Positions 25,482 through 35,021 of a stretch of DNA of 64,000 bases are shown one piece after another. The notes under the pieces were generated by a model. It made no database searches and was not told the DNA's origin. It saw nothing but the letters and a program-made list of their open reading frames with translations. The DNA is taken from NCBI GenBank assembly GCA_934699095.1, contig CAKUVI010000001.1, forward strand, positions 322,626 through 386,625. Reading direction: 5' to 3'. The DNA comes from an uncultured Bacteroidales bacterium. GTDB lineage: Bacteria > Bacteroidota > Bacteroidia > Bacteroidales > WCHB1-69. Every line of letters starts with the position of its first letter. Position 1 is the stretch's first letter. Position numbers and translations under genes: made by a program.

Positions 25482-27515
25482 TTATTTTACACTTTTCACT
25501 GCGTTTTCGGTTGCAATAATCAGCGGTTGGGCTGACAATTCGCTGCCGAGTGCTCGTTGCATCCAGAGTTTCGGGGTTATCCTGCCGTTTTTGAACATCC
25601 TGATAACTTCAGGGCCAATTACTTTTCCCTTGAAATACTCTTCCAATTGAAAATCGATGAGATGTCCCACTGGATATGCCGCAAGATAAAGAGGATCGAT
25701 GACCGCGTGCGAGTAAATGGCGAGTATCTCCTGGTCTTTCGACTTGAAAACAGGTGCATAATATGCGTTCCACACCTCTTTTGCGATGTCGATATTGGCT
25801 TTTTTGAGCTGATCTTCAGTAGCGTTCGGGTTGGCGTAGAGCCATTTCCAAACTTTAATCTCGGTCAGAGCCACGCCCATTATTTCATAGCAGTTCCAGA
25901 AGAGGTCCAAAGTGTTGAGATTCTCGGCATTTGGGTCGTTTCCAGCATCAACGCCCAGAAGATCCAAATCCTTGCCTTGGAATACAAATGCCAGAGCCTC
26001 GGTGAAGGCTGTGTTTGGCACACCGCTGAGGAAATAGTTCGGCACATCGTATAGGGTTATGGTTTGCTCCACATTATGCCCGAATTCGTGAACGCCAATA
26101 TTGTAGCCTTTATAGTCCATGCCGTTCTCCCCGATGCGGGTTCTCAGCATGCATGGATCTCCTTTCATCTTCGACTCGAGTGCGTGACCGGCACCTACTG
26201 ATGGATCCACATGCACATTTTTGCACACAAGCTGCACTTTGTCTTCCGGAAAGCCCAACTTTCTCATTATATTTGGAAGATCCTTTGCGAAAGCATCCTT
26301 GGTTGGGTATTTTCCCCTTATCAAAGAGTCAAGATAGTCTTGGTTGATGCTGCTTCTGTTCTTGAAGCCGTCGTACCAAAGATCAAAAGGCTGTAGTTTT
26401 CTGCCCAATCTTTTGGAAATGAGGTTCCCAACTTGTTTTACAACAGGTGATGACAACAGGTCTGTGAACAATTTCTCGGCTTCATCAACAGATATTTCGT
26501 ATTCATCCTCAAATTTCCTGTCAATGAAATTGCGATTTCCGCTGCAGTACTTGTCGGCAGCCTTCTCAGCATGGAAGAAATCAAGTATGTATTTGTATCG
26601 GAGTTGCTTTTCTTTTCCACGTGAGATATATTCTATTCCGTTGAGCATCAGTTGGTTGGTTGAAGGATGCCAAGCGAAGTCAAGGTCGTTCTTTGCAACT
26701 TCAACCGGAACATCGCAGTTTATGATTCTCTTCATCACATCATAGATGACTTGTTGTTTCTCAAGGCCGTTTTTCGTGTCTGCGTAAGCAGCCTTCAGTT
26801 CGTCACGTAAGCCCCAGTGGGTGATGAGCGGAAGCGAACTGTTCCAGTAAAATTGATTTGTGAAGCTTCCAACTTGCTTCATGTCAATGTTGTAACTGTC
26901 AATATATTGGTTGGCTGCTGCTGATACATTAGAGATATCCTGTTGCACTTTTGAAGGAATGCGGGAAGTGAACACATCGCCGAGGCGGACATACCCCCAC
27001 TCGGTTTCTGTCCAATTCTGACCATTGCTGTTTTTCTCTTTAAGAGTGAAGTTCGGAAAGTTCAGTATGACCAAAAAGGCGAGCTTTGACTCGAACATGT
27101 CGTCTTCAAAATGTGCCAATCCGCTGTAAGCGCTGAAGTATTTGTCGGCGATTGTGGAGTTGTATCCTGCCACTTGGTCAGGACGTTGAAGGTCGATGCT
27201 GACACGGTTGTTGTGACCGAAAATAATCTCGAAGTTGTTGCAAAGCCGTTCGAAAAGCTGCTGTTTCTCCTCTTTGTCTTTGCAAAAATTCTGCATGCAG
27301 AACTGCGCGAACTCCTGTTGTGTTCCGTCTTCTTCTGTCCAGAATGCGGCCGCCTGGCTTACGCCGCGTTCAATCAGCTGTTTTGAGATTGTTGAATGTT
27401 GGACGAGATAATCCACGACCTGATTCCGCGCGCCCTCTGAGATGTTGCTTTTTTGTGCGGAAATAGCTGAAACTATGGTCATAACACAGATAATTGAAAG
27501 TGTCAGTCTCTTCAT
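25482..27515 (-). CDS. secreted gluzincin-type metallopeptidase
   Basis: 677 aa with a signal peptide (residues 1-20, SAISAQ). The zinc site is HEFGH at residues 476-480 (VHEFGHNVEQ), with a candidate third ligand Glu506 in FTEALAFVFQG, 26 residues further on, which is the gluzincin pattern. The protein is mostly helical and resembles dipeptidyl-peptidase/oligopeptidase-like chains, but lacks the HELLGH insert of M49, so I do not assign a MEROPS family. It is expected in the periplasm or outside. It follows the C10 protease 8 nt downstream on the same strand, so both proteases are probably one operon. Confidence 0.75.
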   Translation of the reverse strand: MKRLTLSIICVMTIVSAISAQKSNISEGARNQVVDYLVQHSTISKQLIERGVSQAAAFWTEEDGTQQEFAQFCMQNFCKDKEEKQQLFERLCNNFEIIFGHNNRVSIDLQRPDQVAGYNSTIADKYFSAYSGLAHFEDDMFESKLAFLVILNFPNFTLKEKNSNGQNWTETEWGYVRLGDVFTSRIPSKVQQDISNVSAAANQYIDSYNIDMKQVGSFTNQFYWNSSLPLITHWGLRDELKAAYADTKNGLEKQQVIYDVMKRIINCDVPVEVAKNDLDFAWHPSTNQLMLNGIEYISRGKEKQLRYKYILDFFHAEKAADKYCSGNRNFIDRKFEDEYEISVDEAEKLFTDLLSSPVVKQVGNLISKRLGRKLQPFDLWYDGFKNRSSINQDYLDSLIRGKYPTKDAFAKDLPNIMRKLGFPEDKVQLVCKNVHVDPSVGAGHALESKMKGDPCMLRTRIGENGMDYKGYNIGVHEFGHNVEQTITLYDVPNYFLSGVPNTAFTEALAFVFQGKDLDLLGVDAGNDPNAENLNTLDLFWNCYEIMGVALTEIKVWKWLYANPNATEDQLKKANIDIAKEVWNAYYAPVFKSKDQEILAIYSHAVIDPLYLAAYPVGHLIDFQLEEYFKGKVIGPEVIRMFKNGRITPKLWMQRALGSELSAQPLIIATENAVKSVK

Positions 27516-27523
27516 TTTTAATC

Positions 27524-29569
27524 CTATTTTTTAAGAAATTTCTTCGTTATAACGCCGTCTTTTGTGAAGATTTTCACCAAATACAAACCTGATGAAAGGT
27601 CCGAGATGTCAAGTTTGGCATTCAGACTGTTACAAGTTGTGATATCAATGGTGCGACCGTCGAGAGTGAGCGTCTCAATTTTTTCGATAGGACTCGGGTA
27701 CGCAACAGATAACACACTGTTTGCTGGGTTCGGGTAGATTGATACGCCATTCTCGAAATCGTCAATGCCAACGTGGCTTGCAAAATACTCTGCATAGAAT
27801 CCGTCAGCGGTGCCGGCTTCGTCAGACTCGAACACAACGGTCATGCGACTTGCCTCAAACACGACTGTCGTGTCATCAATATGGCCGGTGAGCGAAAGAA
27901 CTCTGTTGCCCTCGTTGATGGTGTTCTTGTAGAAATGTAGGTAGTCGTGGCCTTCTTCCAAATCCATGTTGTGGATGTTTATGATGATTGCACTGTAGGT
28001 TGTGAGCATGAGACGGTATCTGCAATACGAGAAGTTGTTGTAGTGAGCTTCTCCGCTGCCGTCGTCAAAGGAGCCTGTGGGAGCGTTGTAGATGACAATA
28101 CCACCGCAAAATTCGATGTTTTTGGCTGTATAATGGGCTCTGAACCCGGTGTTCTCCGATACTGTGTCACTCGTGAAGTGCAGGGTGATTTCGGGAGATT
28201 CAACCTCTAAAACAAAGGTGCCTGTGTCGTTTGTGATGAAATGTCCGGAGTAGTTGTCTGCAGTAATCCTGAGTGTGTCACCGGCAGCGATGTGATAGTT
28301 GATTTTCAATGAGATGGATTCCAGATTCTCGGTTTCTGGAATTATGTGCCAGGTGTAGTCCATGTTCTTGGCATAGTTCTCGGCCGTCTGACTCCCATCA
28401 GTAAAGGTGCTTTCCATGGAGGTGAGGGTCTTTTCTCCTGTGACAGACTGAGGCACAGGGTATTCGTATTGTGTGGTGTCAGGATATCCGTTGATGATAA
28501 GTTCCTGTGAGAGATTGAAGTTGGAGCCGCCCACATAGAGTGAGTTGGTGTAGAAGTATCCGTCCATATAGCCGCTCCACCCGAAGTTGAAGTGGAAGTA
28601 GTAGTTGCTGTCAACCATCTTGTAGCCGTCGCAGATGAAGCCGTGGCCGTTGATGTTCGGGACGCTCCATCCGGCATAGTACATTGGGATTTTCCTTTCC
28701 AAATGACTGACAATCACGCTGTCCCAATTCACGTCTGTGGAGTCTCTGAAGAGATATTCAGTCTCAGGTGAATACTTGAAATAGGTGCGAAGCACTTTTG
28801 CAGCGCTATGGTTGTACATTCCGGAGCTGTTAGGACCATATACCATATCAACTCCCACTCCGCAGTGATAGATGAGTTTGGAGATTTCAGTGTTGATGGA
28901 TGTCGGCACGTCGCACATAGCGTCATAGTTGTATGTTGCCTCGCCATAGTTCACCGACTGAACGCCGTATTGTTCGTGTGTATATGAATATTGTCCCACA
29001 CCGCTTTCCGGGAACCTGAAATAGTAGATCAGCTGGCCGAGGGCGGTGGCAACGCAGCCTGTGATTGCCCTTCCGTTAGTCCCGGCAGGGTCTTTCGGAC
29101 AATAGTAGTTGTAAAACTCCGTCTGGTCCCACCTTGAGAAAACGAGCGGTTCTATCTCGGAATCATTTCTAAAAGGCTTTCCTTCAAGTGTTTGACTCCA
29201 GATGTCCTGATTGTGTGCGTTTGTGATATTGCTTTTTTTAACATAGTCGATTTGCGAAATGTAGTTGTCAATCCACATGTTGAAAGGAGCAATGGTGTCG
29301 GTCTCATTGTAGATTTGGTGGTCGATGTAAGCGAGGACGGGCACGATGTTCTTGTCGCCGGCAATCACCACGAAGGCGTTTTCGGCATTGAAGATGTAAA
29401 GAAGGCGGTTGTTATCGTCGCCTACAATCTTGGCGCATCTTGACAGGTGCTTGTTCTGACTTTTGAAGAACGATTCAGCCGCTTTAGAGGCATCGTCGAG
29501 ACTTACATTTTGAGCGATGGAATTGAAGAAAGCGGGGATTACAAGGAGGAGTGTAAAAAGTTTTTTCAT
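27524..29569 (-). CDS. C10 family cysteine protease with T9SS type A sorting domain
   Basis: 681 aa with a signal peptide (1-20). A propeptide-like region (~20-140) is followed by the streptopain/PrtT-like domain. The catalytic Cys172 is in TGCVATALGQ, His309 in INGHGFICDGYK, and FNFGWSGYMDGYF follows. Residues ~400-600 contain two CUB-like beta domains (SPEITLHFTSDTVSENTGFR is in the first). The last ~80 residues form a T9SS type A sorting domain starting SIYPNPANSVLSV and ending in ITKKFLKK. The enzyme is predicted to be secreted through the Por/T9SS and attached to the surface. Confidence 0.9.
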   Translation of the reverse strand: MKKLFTLLLVIPAFFNSIAQNVSLDDASKAAESFFKSQNKHLSRCAKIVGDDNNRLLYIFNAENAFVVIAGDKNIVPVLAYIDHQIYNETDTIAPFNMWIDNYISQIDYVKKSNITNAHNQDIWSQTLEGKPFRNDSEIEPLVFSRWDQTEFYNYYCPKDPAGTNGRAITGCVATALGQLIYYFRFPESGVGQYSYTHEQYGVQSVNYGEATYNYDAMCDVPTSINTEISKLIYHCGVGVDMVYGPNSSGMYNHSAAKVLRTYFKYSPETEYLFRDSTDVNWDSVIVSHLERKIPMYYAGWSVPNINGHGFICDGYKMVDSNYYFHFNFGWSGYMDGYFYTNSLYVGGSNFNLSQELIINGYPDTTQYEYPVPQSVTGEKTLTSMESTFTDGSQTAENYAKNMDYTWHIIPETENLESISLKINYHIAAGDTLRITADNYSGHFITNDTGTFVLEVESPEITLHFTSDTVSENTGFRAHYTAKNIEFCGGIVIYNAPTGSFDDGSGEAHYNNFSYCRYRLMLTTYSAIIINIHNMDLEEGHDYLHFYKNTINEGNRVLSLTGHIDDTTVVFEASRMTVVFESDEAGTADGFYAEYFASHVGIDDFENGVSIYPNPANSVLSVAYPSPIEKIETLTLDGRTIDITTCNSLNAKLDISDLSSGLYLVKIFTKDGVITKKFLKK

Positions 29570-29592
29570 AAGATCAGATTTTGATTATGTTT

Positions 29593-31083
29593 TTAAGCGA
29601 GGCTCCATTCGGCGCCGTCTTTGGTGTCTTTCACCACAATGCCGGCGGCGTTGAGTTCGTCGCGGATTTTGTCGGAGAGTGCCCAGTTCTTTTCTGATTT
29701 GGCTGTTTTGCGCATATCGAGGATCAGCGACATGGCCTTGTCGAGTGCGTCGTGCTCGCGTGTGTCGCCTTGGGCCAATTCGGGTTTTATGCCAAGTATG
29801 TCGAAGAAGAAGGTGCGGAAGGTGGTTTTCAGCAGTTCGAGGTCATCAGCTGTAAGAGTGGCGTGGCCGTCTTTCACGGAGTTGATGATGCGTACTGCAT
29901 CGAACAGTTCAGCAATCACCTTCGGGGTGTTGAAGTCGTCGTTCATGGCCTCATAGCAGCGTTCCTGCAGGGCCTCGATGTTCTCGGTGGAGGTTGAGCC
30001 TGCTTTCAAGTTGTCGAGGTGTCGTTCGGCATCGTATAGTTTCTCAAGTCCTTTCTCGGCGGATTGAAGGGCAGCATTGCTGAAGTCCACAGTGCCGCGG
30101 TATGAGGCTTGCAAAACGAAGTAGCGGATGGTCATCGGAGAGTATGGTTTCTCCAATTTCGGGTGGTTTCCGGTGAAGAATTCGTTGAGTGTGATGAAGT
30201 TTCCGAGTGATTTGCCCATCTTTTGCCCGTCGATGGTGATCATGTTGTTGTGCATCCAATATCTCACGGAGCTGTTGCCGTTGGCCACTGTGCTTTGGCA
30301 TATTTCCGACTCATGGTGCGGGAAAAGCAGGTCCATGCCGCCGCCGTGAATGTCGAATTGTTCGCCCAAGTATTTGGTGCTCATTGCGGTGCACTCGATA
30401 TGCCAGCCGGGGAAACCCACGCTCCAAGGTGAGTTCCAGCGCATGATGTGCTCAGGGGATGCCTTTTTCCACAAGGCGAAATCGGCCGGATTGCGCTTTT
30501 CGCTCTGGCCGTCCAGCTCACGTGTGTTTGATATCAGTTCGCTCAGCACGCGTCCGCTCAACTTGCCGTAGCCGAAATCCCTGTCGAATTTGGCTACATC
30601 GAAATATACGGAGCCGTCGGATACGTAGGCGTAGCCTTTGTCGAGGATTTTCTGCACCATCTCAATCTGTTCAATGATGTGGCCGGAAGCGCGCGGTTCG
30701 ATGGATGGCCCCTTCACGTTGAGGGCGTCCATGGCACGATGGTAGCTGTCCATATAATATTGTGCAACTTCCATTGGTTCAAGTTGTTCCAGGCGTGCCT
30801 TCTTTGCTATCTTGTCTTCTCCCTCATCGGCGTCATGCTCAAGATGGCCAACATCTGTGATGTTGCGCACGTAGCGTACCTTGTAGCCGATGTGCGAAAG
30901 GTATCTGAAAACCACGTCGAAGGTGACCGCAGGACGCGCATGACCGAGATGCGGCTCGCCATAAACGGTAGGACCGCACACGTAAAGGCCGACATGGTCG
31001 GGCGTCAACGGTTTGAATAGTTCTTTTCTCTTTGATAATGTGTTGTATAAGAATACTTTACCTTTATTATCTGTATTTTTCAT
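29593..31083 (-). CDS. cysS: cysteinyl-tRNA synthetase
   Basis: 496 aa. A class I synthetase with the HIGH motif as HLGH (residues 45-48, VYGEPHLGHARP) and the KMSKS motif as KMGKS (DGQKMGKSLGNF near residue 285). Zinc ligands are in YVCGPTV, and a GWHIECTAMS segment is present. It charges tRNA-Cys in the cytoplasm. Nearby C-terminal helices form the DALR-type anticodon domain. It has its own -7 box and no close co-directional partner within 20 nt. Confidence 0.97.
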   Translation of the reverse strand: MKNTDNKGKVFLYNTLSKRKELFKPLTPDHVGLYVCGPTVYGEPHLGHARPAVTFDVVFRYLSHIGYKVRYVRNITDVGHLEHDADEGEDKIAKKARLEQLEPMEVAQYYMDSYHRAMDALNVKGPSIEPRASGHIIEQIEMVQKILDKGYAYVSDGSVYFDVAKFDRDFGYGKLSGRVLSELISNTRELDGQSEKRNPADFALWKKASPEHIMRWNSPWSVGFPGWHIECTAMSTKYLGEQFDIHGGGMDLLFPHHESEICQSTVANGNSSVRYWMHNNMITIDGQKMGKSLGNFITLNEFFTGNHPKLEKPYSPMTIRYFVLQASYRGTVDFSNAALQSAEKGLEKLYDAERHLDNLKAGSTSTENIEALQERCYEAMNDDFNTPKVIAELFDAVRIINSVKDGHATLTADDLELLKTTFRTFFFDILGIKPELAQGDTREHDALDKAMSLILDMRKTAKSEKNWALSDKIRDELNAAGIVVKDTKDGAEWSLA

Positions 31084-31116
31084 GTCGGAATTTTATTATG
31101 TATTTGATTCAAATTG

Positions 31117-31124
31117 CAAAGATA
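31117..31124 (-). promoter_or_regulatory. -7 box for cysS
   Basis: CAAAGATA (minus TATCTTTG) lies 34 nt upstream of the cysS ATG, in the 48-nt gap behind the acyl-CoA ligase stop. Confidence 0.55.
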
Positions 31125-31131
31125 CCACTTT

Positions 31132-32892
31132 TTAATTGAAAAGCTTCTCGATTTGTGCCTCGTATTTTTTTAAGAGCACGTTTCTCTTCAACTTGAGGGT
31201 AGGGGTGAGCTCGCCCGACTGTATTGACCATTCGTGGTTCATCAGCAGGAATCTTTTGACTTTTTCGGTGTCGCCGAAGAACTTGTTGTAACGATCGACT
31301 ATCTTTTTGTACTGTTTTTGTACTTCAGGGTGTTCAATCATCTCTTCGTTGGTGGTGTATTTGATTCCTTTGTTGGCACACCATCCGCGAAGGTCCTGGA
31401 AGTTAGGCACTATCAAGGCGGCGGCGAATTGCTTGTTTTCGCCAACCACCAGGATGTTGTCAATCAGCGACTCCTCTGCAAATTTGTTCTCGATGATAGT
31501 TGGGACAACATATTTGCCGAAGGCTGTTTTGAACATCTCTTTCTTTCTGCCTGTTATCTTTAGGCGTCCCTCTGGAGTGAGCTGTCCGAGATCACCTGTA
31601 TGGAGCCAGCCGTCGGAGTCTATTGTCTCGGCAGTCTGTTCGGGAAGGTTGTAGTAGCCTTTCATGACATGAGGTCCCTTGGTCAGGATTTCGCCGTCTT
31701 CAGCTATGCGTACGCGGGTGCCGGGAAGCGCCGGTCCGGCTGTGCCTATCTCCATTCCGCCTTCAAAGAAGTTGCTGACGGCAATCACCGGGGAGGTCTC
31801 TGTGGTGCCGTAGCCTTCAAGCACCGGAATGCCCATCGCCCAGAATATCTTGGATATGCGCGGCTGTATTGCCGCACCGCCGGTCACTATGACCTTGAGG
31901 TTGCCTCCAAGAGCCTTGTTCCATTGGTTGAGCACCAACTTGCGGGCCAACTTGAGCCTCCTGTCGTATTTTTTGCCTGGATTGTCGCCATATTGCAGGG
32001 CGATTTCGTTGGCCCAGAAAAATATCTTCCTCTTAGTCTTGGGTAATTTGTGCCCTGTGGCTATTATCTTGTCGTAAACCTTCTCCAAAAGACGCGGAAC
32101 AGTGGTGAAAATGTCTGGCTTGAGCTCCACCATGTTCTCCTGGATTTTGGCAAGACTCTCTGCGTAGTAAACCGGCAGACCGAGATATTGCCATGCGTAG
32201 TTCATCATGCGCTCGTAAACGTGACAGAGTGGCAAGTAGCTGAGTATTCGGTTGTTGAGACTTGTTGGGATGATGGGGAGCACGGCCTCCACATTGGAAA
32301 GGAAATTGCGGTGCGTCAACATCACGCCCTTTGGAAATCCAGTTGTACCGGATGTATAGACCAAGCTGACAACATCGTCGGGCTGTATGCTGTCTTTGAT
32401 TTCCTGCAGATATTGCGGGGCCGGATTCGCCTTGCCTAATTCTATAACCTCGTTCAAATGCTTGTAGCCGAGGAGGTTGCGGAATGTATAGACATTGTCT
32501 TTCAGCTTCGGATTGTCATCTAAGATGCTCGTTATCTTTTTCAGGAGGTCCCAACCTGCCACAAACACCAACTTCACGTCGGCGTCGTTGAAGATGTATT
32601 GGTAGTCGCTCTCGCTGATTGTGGGGTAGATGGCAACGTGTAGCGCCCCGATCTGCATGATGGCCATGTCTAAAAAGTTCCATTCCGGTCGGTTCGGGGT
32701 GATTGTGGCAACACAGTCGCCTTTTTTTATCCCTAACTGCATCAATCCGTACGACAGGTTGTTCACTATCTGCACGTATTGTGCCGTACTGTATTTGATC
32801 CAAATGCCGTTCTCTTTACAGCATAACGCATCTTCTTTTGGGAACTCCTTGAGATCCCGTTCAAGAATGTCAAATAGTCGCGTTACTTCCAT
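31132..32892 (-). CDS. long-chain acyl-CoA synthetase (AMP-binding)
   Basis: 586 aa from the ATG at 32892 (MEVTRLFDILERD). The open frame extends to 33069 but crosses the promoter and the end of the next gene. ANL-superfamily motifs are SLVYTSGTTGFPKGVMLTHR (A3 P-loop), EGYGTTETSPVIAV (A5), DGWLHTGDLG (A7) and a TGRKKEMFKTAFGKYV hinge (A8/A10). It activates fatty acids to acyl-CoA at the membrane and is similar to the FadD15/AMP-ligase group. A -7 box sits 19 nt upstream, which supports the chosen start. Confidence 0.92.
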   Translation of the reverse strand: MEVTRLFDILERDLKEFPKEDALCCKENGIWIKYSTAQYVQIVNNLSYGLMQLGIKKGDCVATITPNRPEWNFLDMAIMQIGALHVAIYPTISESDYQYIFNDADVKLVFVAGWDLLKKITSILDDNPKLKDNVYTFRNLLGYKHLNEVIELGKANPAPQYLQEIKDSIQPDDVVSLVYTSGTTGFPKGVMLTHRNFLSNVEAVLPIIPTSLNNRILSYLPLCHVYERMMNYAWQYLGLPVYYAESLAKIQENMVELKPDIFTTVPRLLEKVYDKIIATGHKLPKTKRKIFFWANEIALQYGDNPGKKYDRRLKLARKLVLNQWNKALGGNLKVIVTGGAAIQPRISKIFWAMGIPVLEGYGTTETSPVIAVSNFFEGGMEIGTAGPALPGTRVRIAEDGEILTKGPHVMKGYYNLPEQTAETIDSDGWLHTGDLGQLTPEGRLKITGRKKEMFKTAFGKYVVPTIIENKFAEESLIDNILVVGENKQFAAALIVPNFQDLRGWCANKGIKYTTNEEMIEHPEVQKQYKKIVDRYNKFFGDTEKVKRFLLMNHEWSIQSGELTPTLKLKRNVLLKKYEAQIEKLFN

Positions 32893-32910
32893 AGTATATA
32901 TTTTAGGGCG

Positions 32911-32918
32911 CAAAAATA
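32911..32918 (-). promoter_or_regulatory. -7 box for the acyl-CoA synthetase
   Basis: CAAAAATA (minus TATTTTTG) lies 19 nt upstream of the chosen ATG at 32892. Confidence 0.5.
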
Positions 32919-32957
32919 CAAAATATATAATAACGGAGTGACATGGACAAAAGTGCT

Positions 32958-33566
32958 CTATTTCAGCAGTTTTTCCAAGTCTTTCCTTATGATGTCGGCA
33001 CCGGTCGTGGGCTCGTAGCGCTTTATTACCTTGCCTTTCTTGTTGATGAGAAATTTTGTGAAGTTCCACTTTATGTCGGACGATTTGTCGTAATTAGGGT
33101 CTTGTTTGCGCATTGCGTCGTCGAGGTATTTCCCGATCGGATTGCTCAGGTCGAAGCCCTGAAAACCCTGTTTTGCCTTCAGATATGTGAAGAGCGGGAC
33201 TGCCCCGTTGCCGTTAACTTCCACCTTGTCGAAAAGAGGAAATGTGGTGTGATAGTTCAATGAACAGAATTCCTGAATCTCGAATATGTCGCCGGGAGCC
33301 TGCCCGCCGAATTGGTTGCAGGGGAAATCCAAGACCTCAAAGCCCTTGGCCTGATATTCTGAGTATAAATTCTGCAATTCGGTGTATTGGGGTGTGAAAC
33401 CGCACTCGGTCGCAGTGTTCACTATAAGCAATACCTTGCCCTTGTATTCCGACAATGTGATCTCTCTGCCGTCGGCTTTCTTTACCTTGAAATCATAGAC
33501 GTTTTTCTGTGAAAATGCAACGGCAGAAAGTGCGAAAATAGCCGTAAAGAGTAATAATCTTTTCAT
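32958..33566 (-). CDS. glutathione peroxidase family protein, exported
   Basis: 202 aa from the ATG at 33566; the track of codons further upstream lies in the tRNA terminator region. A signal peptide (1-20, AVAFSQ) precedes the thioredoxin-fold domain. The active Cys55 is in IVNTATECGFTPQY (Sec is replaced by Cys). The catalytic Gln is in CNQFGGQAPG and the Trp/Asn in IKWNFTKFLI. Such Cys-type enzymes often use thioredoxin rather than glutathione to reduce peroxides. Export would place it in the periplasm. Confidence 0.92.
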   Translation of the reverse strand: MKRLLLFTAIFALSAVAFSQKNVYDFKVKKADGREITLSEYKGKVLLIVNTATECGFTPQYTELQNLYSEYQAKGFEVLDFPCNQFGGQAPGDIFEIQEFCSLNYHTTFPLFDKVEVNGNGAVPLFTYLKAKQGFQGFDLSNPIGKYLDDAMRKQDPNYDKSSDIKWNFTKFLINKKGKVIKRYEPTTGADIIRKDLEKLLK

Positions 33567-33595
33567 AAATCTTCTTTTTTGTTGATTGATAATAA

Positions 33596-33623
33596 AAAAA
33601 GTCCCGAATGAGCGAGACTTTTT
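33596..33623 (-). terminator. hairpin terminator downstream of tRNA-Thr
   Basis: An 11-bp stem (AAAAAGTCCCG with CGAGACTTTTT, one mismatch) and a 6-nt loop lie just 3' of the tRNA on the minus strand, with A/T runs on both sides. It can stop tRNA transcription and separates it from the peroxidase gene. Confidence 0.6.
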
Positions 33624-33645
33624 GTAAATTTGCAAAGTTTTTTTG

Positions 33646-33718
<73 letters not shown>

Positions 33719-33731
33719 TTTTTTTGAGGCG

Positions 33732-33739
33732 CAAAGATA
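33732..33739 (-). promoter_or_regulatory. -7 box for tRNA-Thr
   Basis: CAAAGATA (minus TATCTTTG) lies 13-14 nt before the 5' end of the tRNA, a sensible distance for a tRNA promoter. Confidence 0.6.
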
Positions 33740-33756
33740 TAATTTTTTCGAAATAT

Positions 33757-34737
33757 ATGAGGTATGTAACTTATTTTTTTTACTCATCGGTAATACTGAC
33801 ACTCATTTTCCTGTGTGTTAACCTGTTTTCATACAGCAGATATGACATTAGTATGGCAAAAGGTGACGCACCATCCAACATTGTGCGTAATTCTTCCGGC
33901 AGTTTTGAAAAACTCCCTTTCTATATGTCTCTTAACAATCTGTCCGTTGAGAAATATGGTTCCGGGAAGGAGAAAAAATTAACAGTATCCGTTTCTTTGA
34001 AATATAATGATGAGGTCGAGGATGCGAATTTCAGCCTTAACCACCCATATTATTTTCATCAATATGGCATTTATCTGTTTGATTTTGGGAAAAACAAATC
34101 GGAAAACGATTTTGTCCATCTCAGGATTACGGAGTCGAGGTTCAGAAACTGTGTTTTTGTCGGACTTGTGTTTATAATATTGTCCTCTTTTTGCTTGATG
34201 GCGGTGTCTATGATAGAGCTCGCAAAGCGGCGGGGCAGGTGGAGCTTTGCTGTGTTAATGATTTTGCTTGCTGGAATTGTTGTTGCTGTGATGATGAAGA
34301 TGAATCCGATGATGCGTAGTGCCGAGGTGCCTCCTATTCTGCGAAGTGTGTGGTTTTTGCCACATGTCATAGCCTACATTCTTTCCTACGCGGTGATCAT
34401 TTACACATGGTTGCGGTCGGGTGTGGTGATGGTTCGTCGCACCGACAACTCAGCTACAATAGCTCTTTTTGAAACAGGTGTGGCTCTATATACAATCGGT
34501 TTGGCGTTAGGCGTCGTATGGGCCCATTATGCATGGGGCACTTTCTGGGGCTGGGATATCAAGGAGACACTTGCGCTAATAATGTGGGGGTATAGTGTCT
34601 TGGCTATGCCGATGATGCGGCGTTTGAAAGATTCACGTGTTGTCGTGTTCATGCTGATCACCGTGGCAGTTCTGTTGCTGTTGTTGTGCTGGATCGGGCC
34701 GTCGTTGCTCCACTTGGGCGGCATGCATAGCTATTAG
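33757..34737 (+). CDS. ccsA: short ResB/CcsA-like cytochrome c biogenesis protein
   Basis: 326 aa from the ATG at 33757, after the tRNA. The first helix (~5-24) is followed by a soluble stretch with NHPYYFHQYGIYLFDF (~115-130), resembling the end of ResB ('HP..y.gy.iy'). Helices follow at ~145-165, 177-195, 211-230 and beyond. WGTFWGWDIKETLA near residue 265 is the haem-handling WWD-type motif of CcsA/CcmC, and the protein ends LLHLGGMHSY, the usual CcsA terminus. It would deliver haem for periplasmic cytochrome c. It is far shorter than the ~1000-aa ResB-CcsA fusions of the group, and no nrf genes are nearby. Confidence 0.8.
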   Translation: MRYVTYFFYSSVILTLIFLCVNLFSYSRYDISMAKGDAPSNIVRNSSGSFEKLPFYMSLNNLSVEKYGSGKEKKLTVSVSLKYNDEVEDANFSLNHPYYFHQYGIYLFDFGKNKSENDFVHLRITESRFRNCVFVGLVFIILSSFCLMAVSMIELAKRRGRWSFAVLMILLAGIVVAVMMKMNPMMRSAEVPPILRSVWFLPHVIAYILSYAVIIYTWLRSGVVMVRRTDNSATIALFETGVALYTIGLALGVVWAHYAWGTFWGWDIKETLALIMWGYSVLAMPMMRRLKDSRVVVFMLITVAVLLLLLCWIGPSLLHLGGMHSY

Positions 34738-35021
34738 TGTTTGTCTCATCGAAAGAATCCTCGTTCCCGTCAACAACGATTTTCCGTTGTATATCTGACG
34801 AGCTTTAACGGTTATAACCGGGAAAAACGGCATAGGTCCCGCTGCCATAGTCAACTGGCTGGTAGTGCGCCATGCGGCCTGAGCCATGCATTCGGGTGAC
34901 AACGTGCTGAGCCTGCGCCGTGATGTTCGAAGGGAACGGGTGCTGCCGGCTCCGGACAGCGTCGGATAGCGATCAGAAGATCGATTTTTTCAGTTCGCCC
35001 TACGGCTCGCGGGGTCTGCCG
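34738..35021. other. intergenic gap without a gene
   Basis: 285 nt between convergent ccsA and DIP1984. No open frame with family features is seen. A weak 5-bp hairpin followed by T6 (34967-34991) could terminate ccsA, but the stem is short. Confidence 0.4.

Noticed and set aside
34633..34902. 89-codon minus-strand frame overlapping the end of ccsA
   Set aside because: No start signal or family features, a Gln/His-rich tail mirroring the Leu-rich helix of ccsA, and no promoter. Shadow frame.
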